From assembly GCA_025363275.1 (NCBI GenBank), contig JANYEE010000242.1, positions 1-40,516 of the forward strand: a DNA stretch of 40,516 nucleotides, in the 5' to 3' direction. How positions within the stretch are numbered: position 1 is the stretch's first letter; each line of letters begins with the position of its first letter. Shown in pieces: positions 18,009 to 26,906 of the stretch. The notes beneath the pieces were generated by a model. That model saw nothing but the letters and a program-made list of their open reading frames with translations, had not been told where the DNA came from and did no database searches. This stretch comes from Burkholderiales bacterium. Its GTDB lineage: Bacteria > Pseudomonadota > Gammaproteobacteria > Burkholderiales > Burkholderiaceae_C. The position numbers and the translations under genes are program-made.

Positions 18009-21000
18009 ATGTCATCGAACACTGCCGGTCCTGGCGACAATGAACTCTCTGTGAACGACCTCGGGCCGCTGGCTTGGGTGCTGGACGAATTGCGTAAATC
18101 CTTGGATGGCGCGACCAAAGCCTTACGCCGATTTGTGCGTGACGCTGATTTGGCTCGCGGCTCGGATCTCACGGAGTTGGATGCCAGTCATCTGCGTATC
18201 GCGCGTCAGCAGTTGCACCAAGCGGTTGGTGCTTTGGAAATGGTAGGGCTTGGTGCTCCCGCCAAAGTACTGCGCGCCATGGAAGCATTAGCGCAAAAAT
18301 TTGTGCAGCGACCCGAGCTCTGCAGTGATGACGCTGCGGCTAAGGTCGAACGTGCCAGCTTTGCGCTGACCGAATACCTAGAAGGTGTTCTCAAGGGCAA
18401 AAATGCTTCCTCGGTTGCTCTGTTCCCTCAGTACCGGGCAGTGATGGACTTGGTGGGTTCAGAGCGCGTACACCCCGCCGATTTGTGGGCGCCTGAATGG
18501 CGATGGTTGCCATTGTCTGCGCCTGCTGGCGCAGTAGCGACGGATTACGCGCCAGCCATTCGTGCCAAGATGGACCAAGCGGTTCTGAAAATCGTCAAAT
18601 CAGGCACGGCCAGTGCTGGGCGCCAGATGGTGGGCTTGTGTAGTGGGCTGGCTGCTAGCCAATTGAGCCAGGAGCCCAAAACATTCTGGACCATTGCAGC
18701 TGCTTTTTTTGAGGCGTTAGCCTTGGAATTAATTCCCAGCGATGTGTACTCTAAGCGTACGGCTTCCCGCATTCTTCAACAGTACGCTACGCTGGCCAAG
18801 GGCAGCTCTGAGGTTTCTGAACGCCTGGCTCAAGATTTGGCCTTTTACTGCTCAGTAGCGGTGCCCACGTTGGGCCAGTCTGCTCCTGTGCTAAAAGCCG
18901 TCCGTGACGCTTATGGCTACACGCGGACCAAGGCGGTCAACTACGAAGTGGAGCAGTTCGGGCGGTTCGATCCGGCGCTGCTAGTTCTAGCGCGCAAGCG
19001 CATTGCATCGGCTGCCGAGACTTGGTCCGCTTTGGCAGGTGGTGATGCCAATCGTTTAAAAATCGCTGCTGAGCAGTTCTCTGCGTTGGCGGACTCCGTC
19101 GTTAAATTGCACCCCGAGTGCGGCGAGATGTCCCGAGCGCTGCTGCGCGCCATCGATGCCACCGTACAGAGCGGGGGAGCACCTACGCCCGCCGTAGGTA
19201 TGGAAGTCGCCACCGCGGTGCTGTACTTGGAGGCCGCCTACGAAGATCTGGACCCCACCGAATCGGATATGGCGGACCGCAGTGCCCGCCTGGCTCAGCG
19301 TCTAGAACGAGTGAGTGCTGGCGGTGAGCCTGAGCCCCTTGAAGCCTGGATGGAAGAACTTTACCGGCGCGTCAGCGACCGGCAGACCATGGGCAGCGTG
19401 GTGGACGAATTGCGTACCAGCTTGGGCGAGGTTGAAACCTCATTGGATAAATTTTTCCGCAACCCTAAAGACAAAACACCTTTGCAGGAAGTGCCCAGTC
19501 AACTTGCGCAAATGCGCGGTGTTTTCTCGGTTTTGGGATTGGATCAGCCTTCTTTGGCAGCCCTGCGCATGCGCGCCAGCGTTGAGCAATTTTTGGTTGA
19601 CGATATCGATGAGGCAAGCGCCCGTTCTGGTATTTTCGACAAACTCGGTAACAGTCTGGGAGCGATGGGTTTCCTCATCGACATGTTGAGCTACCAGAGG
19701 ACCCTCGCCAAAAAGCTGTTCGTTTACGATGAAGAGCTCGGTGAATTCAAGCCTTTAATGGGACGCGAAAAGCAGGAGGTTCCTGCGGTTGCGGCGCAGG
19801 AGGTTCCCGCGGTGTCGGTGTTCGAATCAACCCAAACGCTCTCATCCGAACAACTTACGCCTGCGCATGTCACCACGGTGGCCATGCAGGTAGCGCCTGT
19901 GGCGCCAGTCGCCGTTGCCTTGGCAGATGACGCAGATGATGACACCGAGCTGTTGGATATCTTTTTGGACGAAGCCAGAGAAGTCGTGCAGACGGGGACT
20001 TCTGCGATTCGCGCGCTGGAGCTAGACCCTTCGAATCTGGCAGATCAAACGACATTGCGGCGCGCGTTCCACACGCTCAAGGGCAGTTCGCGTATGGTGG
20101 GCCTGAATGAGTTCGGAGAGGCCGCATGGTCTTTCGAGCAACTGATGAACACGTGGCTGGCCGAACAGCGCCCCGCCAGTGAAGATCTTTTGCGTTCAAC
20201 CAGTGCTGCCATGCATGCATTTGGGCGCTGGGTAGAAGACATTAGCACCCATAGTGACGCGCCATGGAGCGTGCTTGAATTCCGCAAAGCATCGGACGGA
20301 ATGCGTCAGAGCAATCAGTGGACAGGGCTGGTAACGCCAACGCCCGCTGCCCCTGCCGCTGATGAGGTCGAGTCTACGTATGTCGCCGAGCAGGACTTGC
20401 GCGCAGACGAAGCACCTTCGTTGGCTGAATTCGAAGCATTGTCGGCTGCATCGATGATCGAAGCGGTTGATCTTGTCGCTGCGCCAGCGCAGGAGCTTGA
20501 AGAGTTCGCGGCCACAGCTTTGGCGAGCTCTTTGGAACTGGAATTCCCCGCAGTGCCATACGCCTCAGATGAGGCTAATGCGCATCCCGAATTTTTGGCA
20601 ACCCAGACCAGTGATATTGACATCTCGTTCGCACCCACTCAAACGCCGGTAGAAGCTGCGGCTGTGCACGATATTGTTGGCGAGGATTTAGGTGACTTTG
20701 ACTTTGGAGATTTGGGCGCCCACGACGTGACACCCGCGCCAGAGCCCGCTGAAGCTCTTACTCCTGACACGGAGACGGTCATGCCGGACTATGCAGCGGA
20801 GGCTGTTGTGGTCACGCCGACGGAGCCAGAGCAAGAAGATTCCGTCAAGGTTATCGGTCCACTGCGTCTGAGTATTCCGCTTTACAACGTATACCTCAAC
20901 GAAGCTGACGAATGGTCGCGTCGCTTACAGGTGGAGTTGAGTGAGTGGGCTCTGGAATTGCATGAGCCTTTGCCGGATTCTCTGGTCTCTCTATCGCACT

Positions 21001-23804
21001 CCCTGATTGGCAGCTCTGCCACGGTCGGTTTTGTGGCTTTATCGGAATTGGCGCGTGCGCTGGAGCAGGCTTTGCAGCATGTCCAATTGCACGGACGTGG
21101 AACTGTGGCGCATGCTGAGGTGTTCGGCGATGCAGCAGAGGATATACGTCGTCTTTTGCATCAGTTTGCCGCTGGCTTTTTGAAGGACGCCGATGAAGGC
21201 GTGCTGAGCCAACTACACACCATTATTCAGACTGAATTTCCAGCGCCCACCATGGAGATGCCGTTGGAGGTTATCGATGTTCTGCCCGAGCCTCTGCCGG
21301 ACGTTGAACTGGAGGCAGAGATGTCGGCTGAGCAGTTACATACAGCCGACTTGATCGAAGAGCCAGTGCCGGTCGTTTTGCTGTCAGATCTGGTTGCGCC
21401 CGCGGTGCAAGTGCCTGTCGAGGCCACGATTAAGGCACCTGTGGCCGCCGCTCCGTTGCACGTCGCGGATTCAACCGACGACGATATTGACGCTGTTGAC
21501 AGCTTAGACGAAGACCTGTTCCCGATTTTTGAGGAAGAAGCTACAGAGTTGATGCCGCAGTTAGGCTCTGCGTTGCGTCAATGGGTCAGCGCGCCTGACA
21601 ACATGGGCGCGCGTAATGAGGCTTTGCGGGTACTGCACACGCTAAAAGGCAGTGCGCGGTTGGCCGGTGCCATGCGGCTGGGTGAAATGACACACCGCAT
21701 GGAGTCGGCGATTGAATACATCGGCTCCGAGTCCTTGCAATCGGTTCAACTGGAGCCTCTGCTGACCCGGTTTGACAATTTGCAAACAGCCTTTGCCGCA
21801 TTGGGTGCAGAGCCTGAAGCGGAAGTACCTGTCGCACCAGCACCAGTAGCTGCAGTGCAAGGTAAACCGGTGTTGGCGCCCGTTGCGGTCACCGAAGTGA
21901 AGCGTCTTATTCCTCTCCCAGCGGCCCCCGCGCCTTTAGCGGCCAAGGCAGTATCCAACCAGTCGGTGCGGGTGCGTTCTCAGCTATTGGATCGGTTGGT
22001 GAATCAGGCGGGCGAGGTCATGATTACGCGCTCTCGCATGGATGCGCGCTTGACCCAATTGAAGGCTTCATTGGGCGAGTTGGGCGGCAACTTGGATCGC
22101 TTGCGTCAGCAACTGCGTGACGTGGAGCTGCAAGCCGAGTCGCAAATGCAATCGCGCCTAGCCCAAACCAAAGACACGGCGCAGGCCTTTGACCCTCTGG
22201 AATTTGACCGCTTCACGCGTGTACAGGAGTTGACTCGCATGATGGCAGAGTCGGTGAACGACGTGGCTACTGTGCAGCGTAATTTGCAACGCTCCGTGGA
22301 GGGTAGCGAAGACGATTTAATTGCCCAAGGCCGTCAGGCCCGAGAGCTGCAACGCGACTTGCTGCGTACGCGCATGGTGGAGTTTGAGGCTATTTCCGAA
22401 CGCCTCTACGGTGTGGTGCGTCAAGCTTCCAAAGACGCCGGTAAAGCCGTGAAGCTCGATATTGTGGGCGGTTCGATTGAAATGGACCGTGGCGTGTTGG
22501 ATCGTATGACACCTGCGTTTGAGCATATGTTGCGCAACGCGGTGGCGCACGGTATTGAAAGTCAGGACGCCCGCGCCAGCCGCGGCAAGCCCCCTGCAGG
22601 CACGATTACCATCCATGTGCACCAAGAAAGTAATGACGTGTCAGTCGCGTTTAGCGACGATGGCGGTGGTTTGCATCTTGACAAGATCCGCGCCAAAGCG
22701 ATTGCCAATGGGGTGATTAACAGCAACGACCATTTTTCGGACGGCGATGCCGCAAACCTGATTTTCATGCCCGGTTTCTCTACGGCAGATCAGATTACGG
22801 AACTGTCGGGGCGCGGTGTTGGTATGGACGTTGTGCGCGCCGAAGTGTCCGCTGTCGGGGGTCGCATTGAGACATCGACCAGCGAAGGGCAGGGCACTAC
22901 GTTCAAACTCGTGCTGCCGTTGACGACCGCGGTGACGCAGGTGGTGATGTTGCGCATGGGTGAGTTCACGATTGGTGTGCCATCCAATCTGATGGAAACG
23001 GTCTTGCGAGCGCCTGCAGCTGCTTTGGAGCAGGCCTACGAGCGAGATGGCTTTGAGTTCCAGGGGCAGGTGCTGCCATTTTTCTGGGCCGGTGCGCTGC
23101 TGCAGGTTTCTGCTCGCAGCCATGAAATGAAGACGCGCACGATGCCAGTAGCCGTATTGCGAAGTGCGGGTCAGCGTATGGCGGTGCACGTCGACGAGGT
23201 CTTGGGTAACCGAGAGGTCGTGGTGAAGAATTTGGGTCCTCAGTTGGCGCGCTTGCCTGGCTTGGCGGGTGTGTCAGTGCTCGCCTCTGGTGCAGTGGTG
23301 CTGATTTACAACCCAGTGGCTTTGGCTACCGTCTATGGCGAGCAGGCCCGTCAATTGAACCGTGCTGCACTGACCAGTGTGGACACGCCAGCGGCGGGGA
23401 ACCTCTTGACCACGGCTGATGCTGAGGTCCCATTGGTATTGGTGGTGGACGATTCCATCACCGTGCGGCGTGTGACTCAGCGTTTGCTCAAGCGCGAAGG
23501 CTACCGTGTAGCGTTGGCTGCCGATGGCTTACAGGCACTTGAAAAGCTGCAAGAGGAGAAACCCGCCGTCGTGTTGTCTGATATCGAAATGCCCCGCATG
23601 GACGGTTTCGATTTGGCGCGCAACATTCGCGGCGATGTGCGTCTGCGCGATCTGCCCATCATCATGATCACCTCACGGATTGCGGAGAAGCATCGCGAGC
23701 ATGCCAAGGAGTTGGGCGTAGACCATTACCTGGGCAAGCCGTACTCTGAAGATGAGCTGATGGGTTTGGTACGCAGCTACTGCCCCCTGCCACAAAACGC
23801 CTAA
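18009..23804 (+). CDS. chpA: ChpA hybrid chemotaxis kinase (CheA-like, Hpt array, REC)
   Basis: This 1931-residue histidine kinase is the core of the Pil-Chp pathway and phosphorylates PilG and PilH. In order it has an N-terminal helical Hpt-like domain without an obvious active His (about 15-130), another degenerate Hpt-like region (about 455-560), a canonical Hpt with HTLKGSS at H688, an altered one with HSLIGSS at H997, and a canonical HTLKGSA at H1210. A dimerisation helix, a HATPase domain (N-box N1510; G boxes SDDGGGL and GRGVGMDVV), a CheW-like domain and a C-terminal receiver (phospho-accepting D1858 in LSDIEMPRMDGF) follow. Proline/valine-rich linkers separate the Hpt domains. GGAGAG precedes the ATG. 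No methyltransferase (PilK) or methylesterase (ChpB) gene follows. Confidence 0.93.
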   Translation: MSSNTAGPGDNELSVNDLGPLAWVLDELRKSLDGATKALRRFVRDADLARGSDLTELDASHLRIARQQLHQAVGALEMVGLGAPAKVLRAMEALAQKFVQRPELCSDDAAAKVERASFALTEYLEGVLKGKNASSVALFPQYRAVMDLVGSERVHPADLWAPEWRWLPLSAPAGAVATDYAPAIRAKMDQAVLKIVKSGTASAGRQMVGLCSGLAASQLSQEPKTFWTIAAAFFEALALELIPSDVYSKRTASRILQQYATLAKGSSEVSERLAQDLAFYCSVAVPTLGQSAPVLKAVRDAYGYTRTKAVNYEVEQFGRFDPALLVLARKRIASAAETWSALAGGDANRLKIAAEQFSALADSVVKLHPECGEMSRALLRAIDATVQSGGAPTPAVGMEVATAVLYLEAAYEDLDPTESDMADRSARLAQRLERVSAGGEPEPLEAWMEELYRRVSDRQTMGSVVDELRTSLGEVETSLDKFFRNPKDKTPLQEVPSQLAQMRGVFSVLGLDQPSLAALRMRASVEQFLVDDIDEASARSGIFDKLGNSLGAMGFLIDMLSYQRTLAKKLFVYDEELGEFKPLMGREKQEVPAVAAQEVPAVSVFESTQTLSSEQLTPAHVTTVAMQVAPVAPVAVALADDADDDTELLDIFLDEAREVVQTGTSAIRALELDPSNLADQTTLRRAFHTLKGSSRMVGLNEFGEAAWSFEQLMNTWLAEQRPASEDLLRSTSAAMHAFGRWVEDISTHSDAPWSVLEFRKASDGMRQSNQWTGLVTPTPAAPAADEVESTYVAEQDLRADEAPSLAEFEALSAASMIEAVDLVAAPAQELEEFAATALASSLELEFPAVPYASDEANAHPEFLATQTSDIDISFAPTQTPVEAAAVHDIVGEDLGDFDFGDLGAHDVTPAPEPAEALTPDTETVMPDYAAEAVVVTPTEPEQEDSVKVIGPLRLSIPLYNVYLNEADEWSRRLQVELSEWALELHEPLPDSLVSLSHSLIGSSATVGFVALSELARALEQALQHVQLHGRGTVAHAEVFGDAAEDIRRLLHQFAAGFLKDADEGVLSQLHTIIQTEFPAPTMEMPLEVIDVLPEPLPDVELEAEMSAEQLHTADLIEEPVPVVLLSDLVAPAVQVPVEATIKAPVAAAPLHVADSTDDDIDAVDSLDEDLFPIFEEEATELMPQLGSALRQWVSAPDNMGARNEALRVLHTLKGSARLAGAMRLGEMTHRMESAIEYIGSESLQSVQLEPLLTRFDNLQTAFAALGAEPEAEVPVAPAPVAAVQGKPVLAPVAVTEVKRLIPLPAAPAPLAAKAVSNQSVRVRSQLLDRLVNQAGEVMITRSRMDARLTQLKASLGELGGNLDRLRQQLRDVELQAESQMQSRLAQTKDTAQAFDPLEFDRFTRVQELTRMMAESVNDVATVQRNLQRSVEGSEDDLIAQGRQARELQRDLLRTRMVEFEAISERLYGVVRQASKDAGKAVKLDIVGGSIEMDRGVLDRMTPAFEHMLRNAVAHGIESQDARASRGKPPAGTITIHVHQESNDVSVAFSDDGGGLHLDKIRAKAIANGVINSNDHFSDGDAANLIFMPGFSTADQITELSGRGVGMDVVRAEVSAVGGRIETSTSEGQGTTFKLVLPLTTAVTQVVMLRMGEFTIGVPSNLMETVLRAPAAALEQAYERDGFEFQGQVLPFFWAGALLQVSARSHEMKTRTMPVAVLRSAGQRMAVHVDEVLGNREVVVKNLGPQLARLPGLAGVSVLASGAVVLIYNPVALATVYGEQARQLNRAALTSVDTPAAGNLLTTADAEVPLVLVVDDSITVRRVTQRLLKREGYRVALAADGLQALEKLQEEKPAVVLSDIEMPRMDGFDLARNIRGDVRLRDLPIIMITSRIAEKHREHAKELGVDHYLGKPYSEDELMGLVRSYCPLPQNA

Positions 23805-25270
23805 TCGGTTTTGCGCAGAATGCCGTAACGCGCAAGCGTTGCGGCACGCGCCTCGACATGATCCACGATTGGTTGAGGGTAATTTTCTCCCAGCATCACC
23901 CCGGCGGATGCCAGCATCAAAGGTTTGGCCGCCCACGGCGCGTGGATAGATTTGGCATCTAGCTTAGATAATTGAGGAATGTAGCGGCGGATGAACTTGC
24001 CCTCGGCATCGAACTTCTCGCTCTGGGTCACCGGATTGAAGATGCGGAAGTAGGGCTGGGCATCGCACCCGCTGGAACTCACCCACTGCCAGCCCCCGTT
24101 GTTGGCTGATAAGTCAAAGTCGTTGAGCTTTTCGGCAAAGTAGCGCTCGCCCCAGCGCCAGTCGATTCCCAGATGTTTTACCAAAAAACTACCCGCGACC
24201 ATGCGCAACCGGTTGTGCATATAGCCTGTTTGGTTCAGTTGGGCCATGGCAGCATCCACGATGGGATAGCCCGTGCGCCCATCGCACCAGGCCGCGTACC
24301 GCTGCTGGGCCACTTCGCCAGACTCCCACACAATCGCGTCGTAATCGGGCTTGAATGCGCCCACGCTAACCTGCGGGAAGTTGGCCAGAATCTGAAAATA
24401 AAAATCCCGCCACACTAGTTCACTCAGCCATGTGCTGGCGCCTGCGCTGCCATGTAGTTTCTTCTCAAAGGCCAAATGCACCAGTTGACGGATAGACACA
24501 GTGCCAAACCGTAGATGCACGCCTAGGTAACTGGGTCCTTTCACGCTCGGGAAGTTACGTGTCTCGTCATAACGGTCCAGCCGTCCCACAAAGTCGTCCA
24601 GTAGCGCGGCAGCACCTGGTTCTCCGGGCGCAATGCCCAACTGCAGCAGGTTGGTGGCCTCGAACCCCAGCGTTTGCAGGCTAGGCGGTGGCTTGGCGTG
24701 CTGGCTGGGGCGCTTGCCTAAAACCGTATTGGCTGACGCATGGCTGTGAATGGCGGGCAGCTGTTGCTCCAGCTTGGCTAGCCAACTGCGCATGTACGGC
24801 GTAAACACCCCGTAGGGCTTTGCCATCTGTGTCAACAGTTCTCGTTCCTCAAAGATCACATGGTCTTTGACTGTCGCCATGGCAACCCCTTGTGTCTTCA
24901 ACGAAGCCCGCACAGTGTCGTCGCGCTGTCGGGCCTGTGGCTCATAGTCGCGGGCAAAAAATACGGTGTCCACCTGCAGTTCTTTAGCCAGTGTCGGTAC
25001 TGCCTCTTCAGCCCTGCCGTGTAAAACAATCAGCCCGGCCTCTGGCTTTTCCGCCAGGGTGCGCAGCGCTGCATCCAGGGCCACCACACTGCCGTGGATA
25101 AACTCAACGCGCCGGTCTTGCCGGGGCAGCGCATCCAGGATAGTGCGGTCAAATACGAAGACGCACTGCACCTCTTCGCAGCGGAGAATGGCATCGCTCA
25201 GGGCGGCGTTGTCGTGGACGCGCAGGTCCCGTCGGAACCATACCAGTCCCTTTTTGAATTCTTTGTGCAT
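23801..25270 (-). CDS. phrB: Deoxyribodipyrimidine photolyase
   Basis: This flavoprotein repairs cyclobutane pyrimidine dimers using blue light. The antenna-chromophore domain begins with GLVWFRRDLRVHDNAAL (residues 8-24). The FAD-binding helical domain has TGYPIVDAAMAQL, the MHNRLRMV-SFL-K region, and the tryptophan-rich DWRWGERYF, NNGGWQWVSSSGCDAQPYFRIFNP blocks of class I CPD photolyases. The ATG at 25270 gives 489 residues; the frame extends upstream to 25399 through yqgE sequence, which is improbable. Its stop overlaps the chpA stop on the other strand by four bases (CTAA), and it is divergent from yqgE with only 21 bp between starts. Confidence 0.95.
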   Translation of the reverse strand: MHKEFKKGLVWFRRDLRVHDNAALSDAILRCEEVQCVFVFDRTILDALPRQDRRVEFIHGSVVALDAALRTLAEKPEAGLIVLHGRAEEAVPTLAKELQVDTVFFARDYEPQARQRDDTVRASLKTQGVAMATVKDHVIFEERELLTQMAKPYGVFTPYMRSWLAKLEQQLPAIHSHASANTVLGKRPSQHAKPPPSLQTLGFEATNLLQLGIAPGEPGAAALLDDFVGRLDRYDETRNFPSVKGPSYLGVHLRFGTVSIRQLVHLAFEKKLHGSAGASTWLSELVWRDFYFQILANFPQVSVGAFKPDYDAIVWESGEVAQQRYAAWCDGRTGYPIVDAAMAQLNQTGYMHNRLRMVAGSFLVKHLGIDWRWGERYFAEKLNDFDLSANNGGWQWVSSSGCDAQPYFRIFNPVTQSEKFDAEGKFIRRYIPQLSKLDAKSIHAPWAAKPLMLASAGVMLGENYPQPIVDHVEARAATLARYGILRKTD

Positions 25271-25291
25271 AGCAGCCGTTAAAATAGAGTT

Positions 25292-25891
25292 ATGTCTGTC
25301 GATTCCGCATCGGTCAATTTGACCAACCACTTTTTGATTGCGATGCCAAGTTTGGAAGATGCCATATTTTTCAAGAGTGTGGTTTTCGTCTGCGAGCATA
25401 GCCCCCGGGGAGCCTTGGGCTTGGTCATCAACAAGCCCGCTGATTTCGACATGGAAGCGCTGTTCGGCAAAATAGATTTACCGCTGAAGCGCCTTGACTT
25501 GGTCGCCAGCCCTGTGTTTCAAGGCGGGCCCGTGCAGACCGAGCGCGGTTTTGTGTTGCACGAGACCGTGCGTGCAGAGGGCCAAGACCCTAACCAATCT
25601 CTTTATGCTTCCACGATGACCATTCCTGGTGGTCTGGAGATGACGACATCCAAAGACGTGCTCGAAGCCCTGTCGACGGGCTCCGGGCCGCAGCGCGTCC
25701 TGGTGTCGCTGGGCTATTCGGCTTGGGGCGAAGGGCAGTTAGAGACAGAATTGGGTGAAAACAGCTGGCTCACGGTCGATGCCGACCCTGCTGTCATATT
25801 TGAAACCCCAGCGGACCAGCGCTACGACAAGGCTTTGGCCTTGTTAGGGCTGCAGGCCTGGATGCTGTCTACACAGGCGGGCCACGCGTGA
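25292..25891 (+). CDS. YqgE/AlgH family protein (UPF0301)
   Basis: This is a conserved bacterial protein of unknown biochemical role, named AlgH in Pseudomonas. The N-terminus [33 protein letters not shown] is the family hallmark, as are [15 protein letters not shown] and the [23 protein letters not shown] block. Length (199) is slightly above the usual 187. It overlaps ruvX by four bases (GTGA) and starts the yqgE-ruvX-pyrR-pyrB-pyrX gene series, an order found in many proteobacteria. A TAAAAT box lies 8 nt before the ATG, so its leader would be very short if that box is used. Confidence 0.93.
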   Translation: [199 protein letters not shown]

Positions 25892-26322
25892 GCGAGTCCT
25901 CGTCACCACCGTCGTCATTCCAGCCGGAAGTTCCTGCACACTTTGCAACGTTTTTAGCTTTTGACTTTGGTGCCAAGCGCACCGGCGTATCGGTCGGCAC
26001 CCGGCTGATGCGCAGTGCCCAGCCGCTGGGCACGATTGCCGCGGCGGGCGATGCTAAGTTTGAGCAAATCGCCAAGCGCATTGCCGAATGGCAACCCGAT
26101 GCGCTTGTGGTAGGGGTGCCCTTTCACCCTGACGGAGCAAGCCACGAAAATACCCTGCGCGCGCGCAAGTTTGCGCGCCAGTTACACGGGCGCTATGGCT
26201 TGAAAGTTTTTGAAGTGGATGAGCGCTACAGCACCACCGAGGCGTTATCCAATGGCGCCAAAGACGCTGATGCGGCTTCGGCCAGCATCATCTTGGAGCA
26301 GTTTTTTAGGAGTTGGGTGTGA
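25888..26322 (+). CDS. ruvX: YqgF/RuvX family Holliday junction resolvase-like protein
   Basis: This is an RNase H-fold nuclease of the YqgF family, predicted to resolve Holliday junctions or to process pre-16S rRNA. The catalytic core shows D26 in FLAFDFGAKRTGVSVG, the VVGVPFHPDG motif, the acidic DERYSTTEA motif and the final KDADAASASIILEQF. The start is a GTG that overlaps the yqgE stop, and its own stop overlaps the pyrR GTG start (GTGA), so translation of the three is chained. The 144-residue length is normal. Confidence 0.9.
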   Translation: MSESSSPPSSFQPEVPAHFATFLAFDFGAKRTGVSVGTRLMRSAQPLGTIAAAGDAKFEQIAKRIAEWQPDALVVGVPFHPDGASHENTLRARKFARQLHGRYGLKVFEVDERYSTTEALSNGAKDADAASASIILEQFFRSWV

Positions 26323-26819
26323 CCGTAATGGCATTAGACGCAGAGGCGCTTTATCTGGACCTGCTCACGGGCGTGAAGACGCTGTGTCAGCCCTCGACCC
26401 GTTTGGTGGGTATTACCTCGGGCGGGGCTTGGCTGGCGCAACGGCTGCAGGCTGACTTGGGATTGGCCGGGCCCGCCGGGGTGATCTCTTCGGTGATGCA
26501 CCGGGATGATTTTGCCCAGCGCGGCTTGTCGGGTGGGGGACAAACCTCGCTGCCCTTCGATGTGAATGAAGCGGATATTTTGTTGCTGGACGATGTGCTG
26601 TTTACCGGCCGCACCTTGCGCGCGGTGATTAACGAGCTGTATGACTACGGTCGCCCGGCGCGGGTGCGCTTGGCGGTGTTGGTGGACCGTGGTGGCCGCG
26701 AGCTGCCCATCCAGGCCGATTTTGTGGCCGCGACCGTCAGACTGAAAGCCCAGCAGTCATTGGCGCTACTGCGCGATGACGCTGGGCTATTGCGTCTGGA
26801 TGTGGAGGACACCGTATGA
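26319..26819 (+). CDS. pyrR: PyrR-type phosphoribosyltransferase
   Basis: This belongs to the PyrR family (uracil phosphoribosyltransferase and, in Gram-positives, RNA-binding attenuator of the pyr operon). The PRPP-binding motif ILLLDDVLFTGRTLRA (about residues 86-101) and the VLVDRGGRELPI block identify it. The GTG at 26319 is chosen because AGGAG lies 6 nt upstream and it overlaps the ruvX stop; a TTG at 26313 and an ATG at 26328 are less well placed. No pyr attenuator is seen downstream of it, so whether it regulates pyrB here is unknown. A GC-rich repeat separates it from pyrB. Confidence 0.9.
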   Translation: MTVMALDAEALYLDLLTGVKTLCQPSTRLVGITSGGAWLAQRLQADLGLAGPAGVISSVMHRDDFAQRGLSGGGQTSLPFDVNEADILLLDDVLFTGRTLRAVINELYDYGRPARVRLAVLVDRGGRELPIQADFVAATVRLKAQQSLALLRDDAGLLRLDVEDTV

Positions 26820-26820
26820 A

Positions 26821-26900
26821 GAGCCCCCACGTTCATCACTTCGAGTGTTTACTGCCCCCCATGGGGGCGCTTGCCTCACTTGGGGCGGCCCTGCGGAAGG
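26821..26900. repeat. GC-rich intergenic repeat-like element between pyrR and pyrB
   Basis: About 80 bp of non-coding DNA contain a hairpin GCCCCC-CAT-GGGGGC (26854-26868) flanked by CTTGGGGCGGCCCTGCGG. From memory this resembles a GC-rich intergenic repeat common in Comamonadaceae genomes; only one copy is in this window, so the repeat status rests on that recollection. It starts immediately after the pyrR stop codon and its 3' edge supplies the GGAAGG before pyrB. Confidence 0.5.
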
Positions 26901-26906
26901 CCTGAC

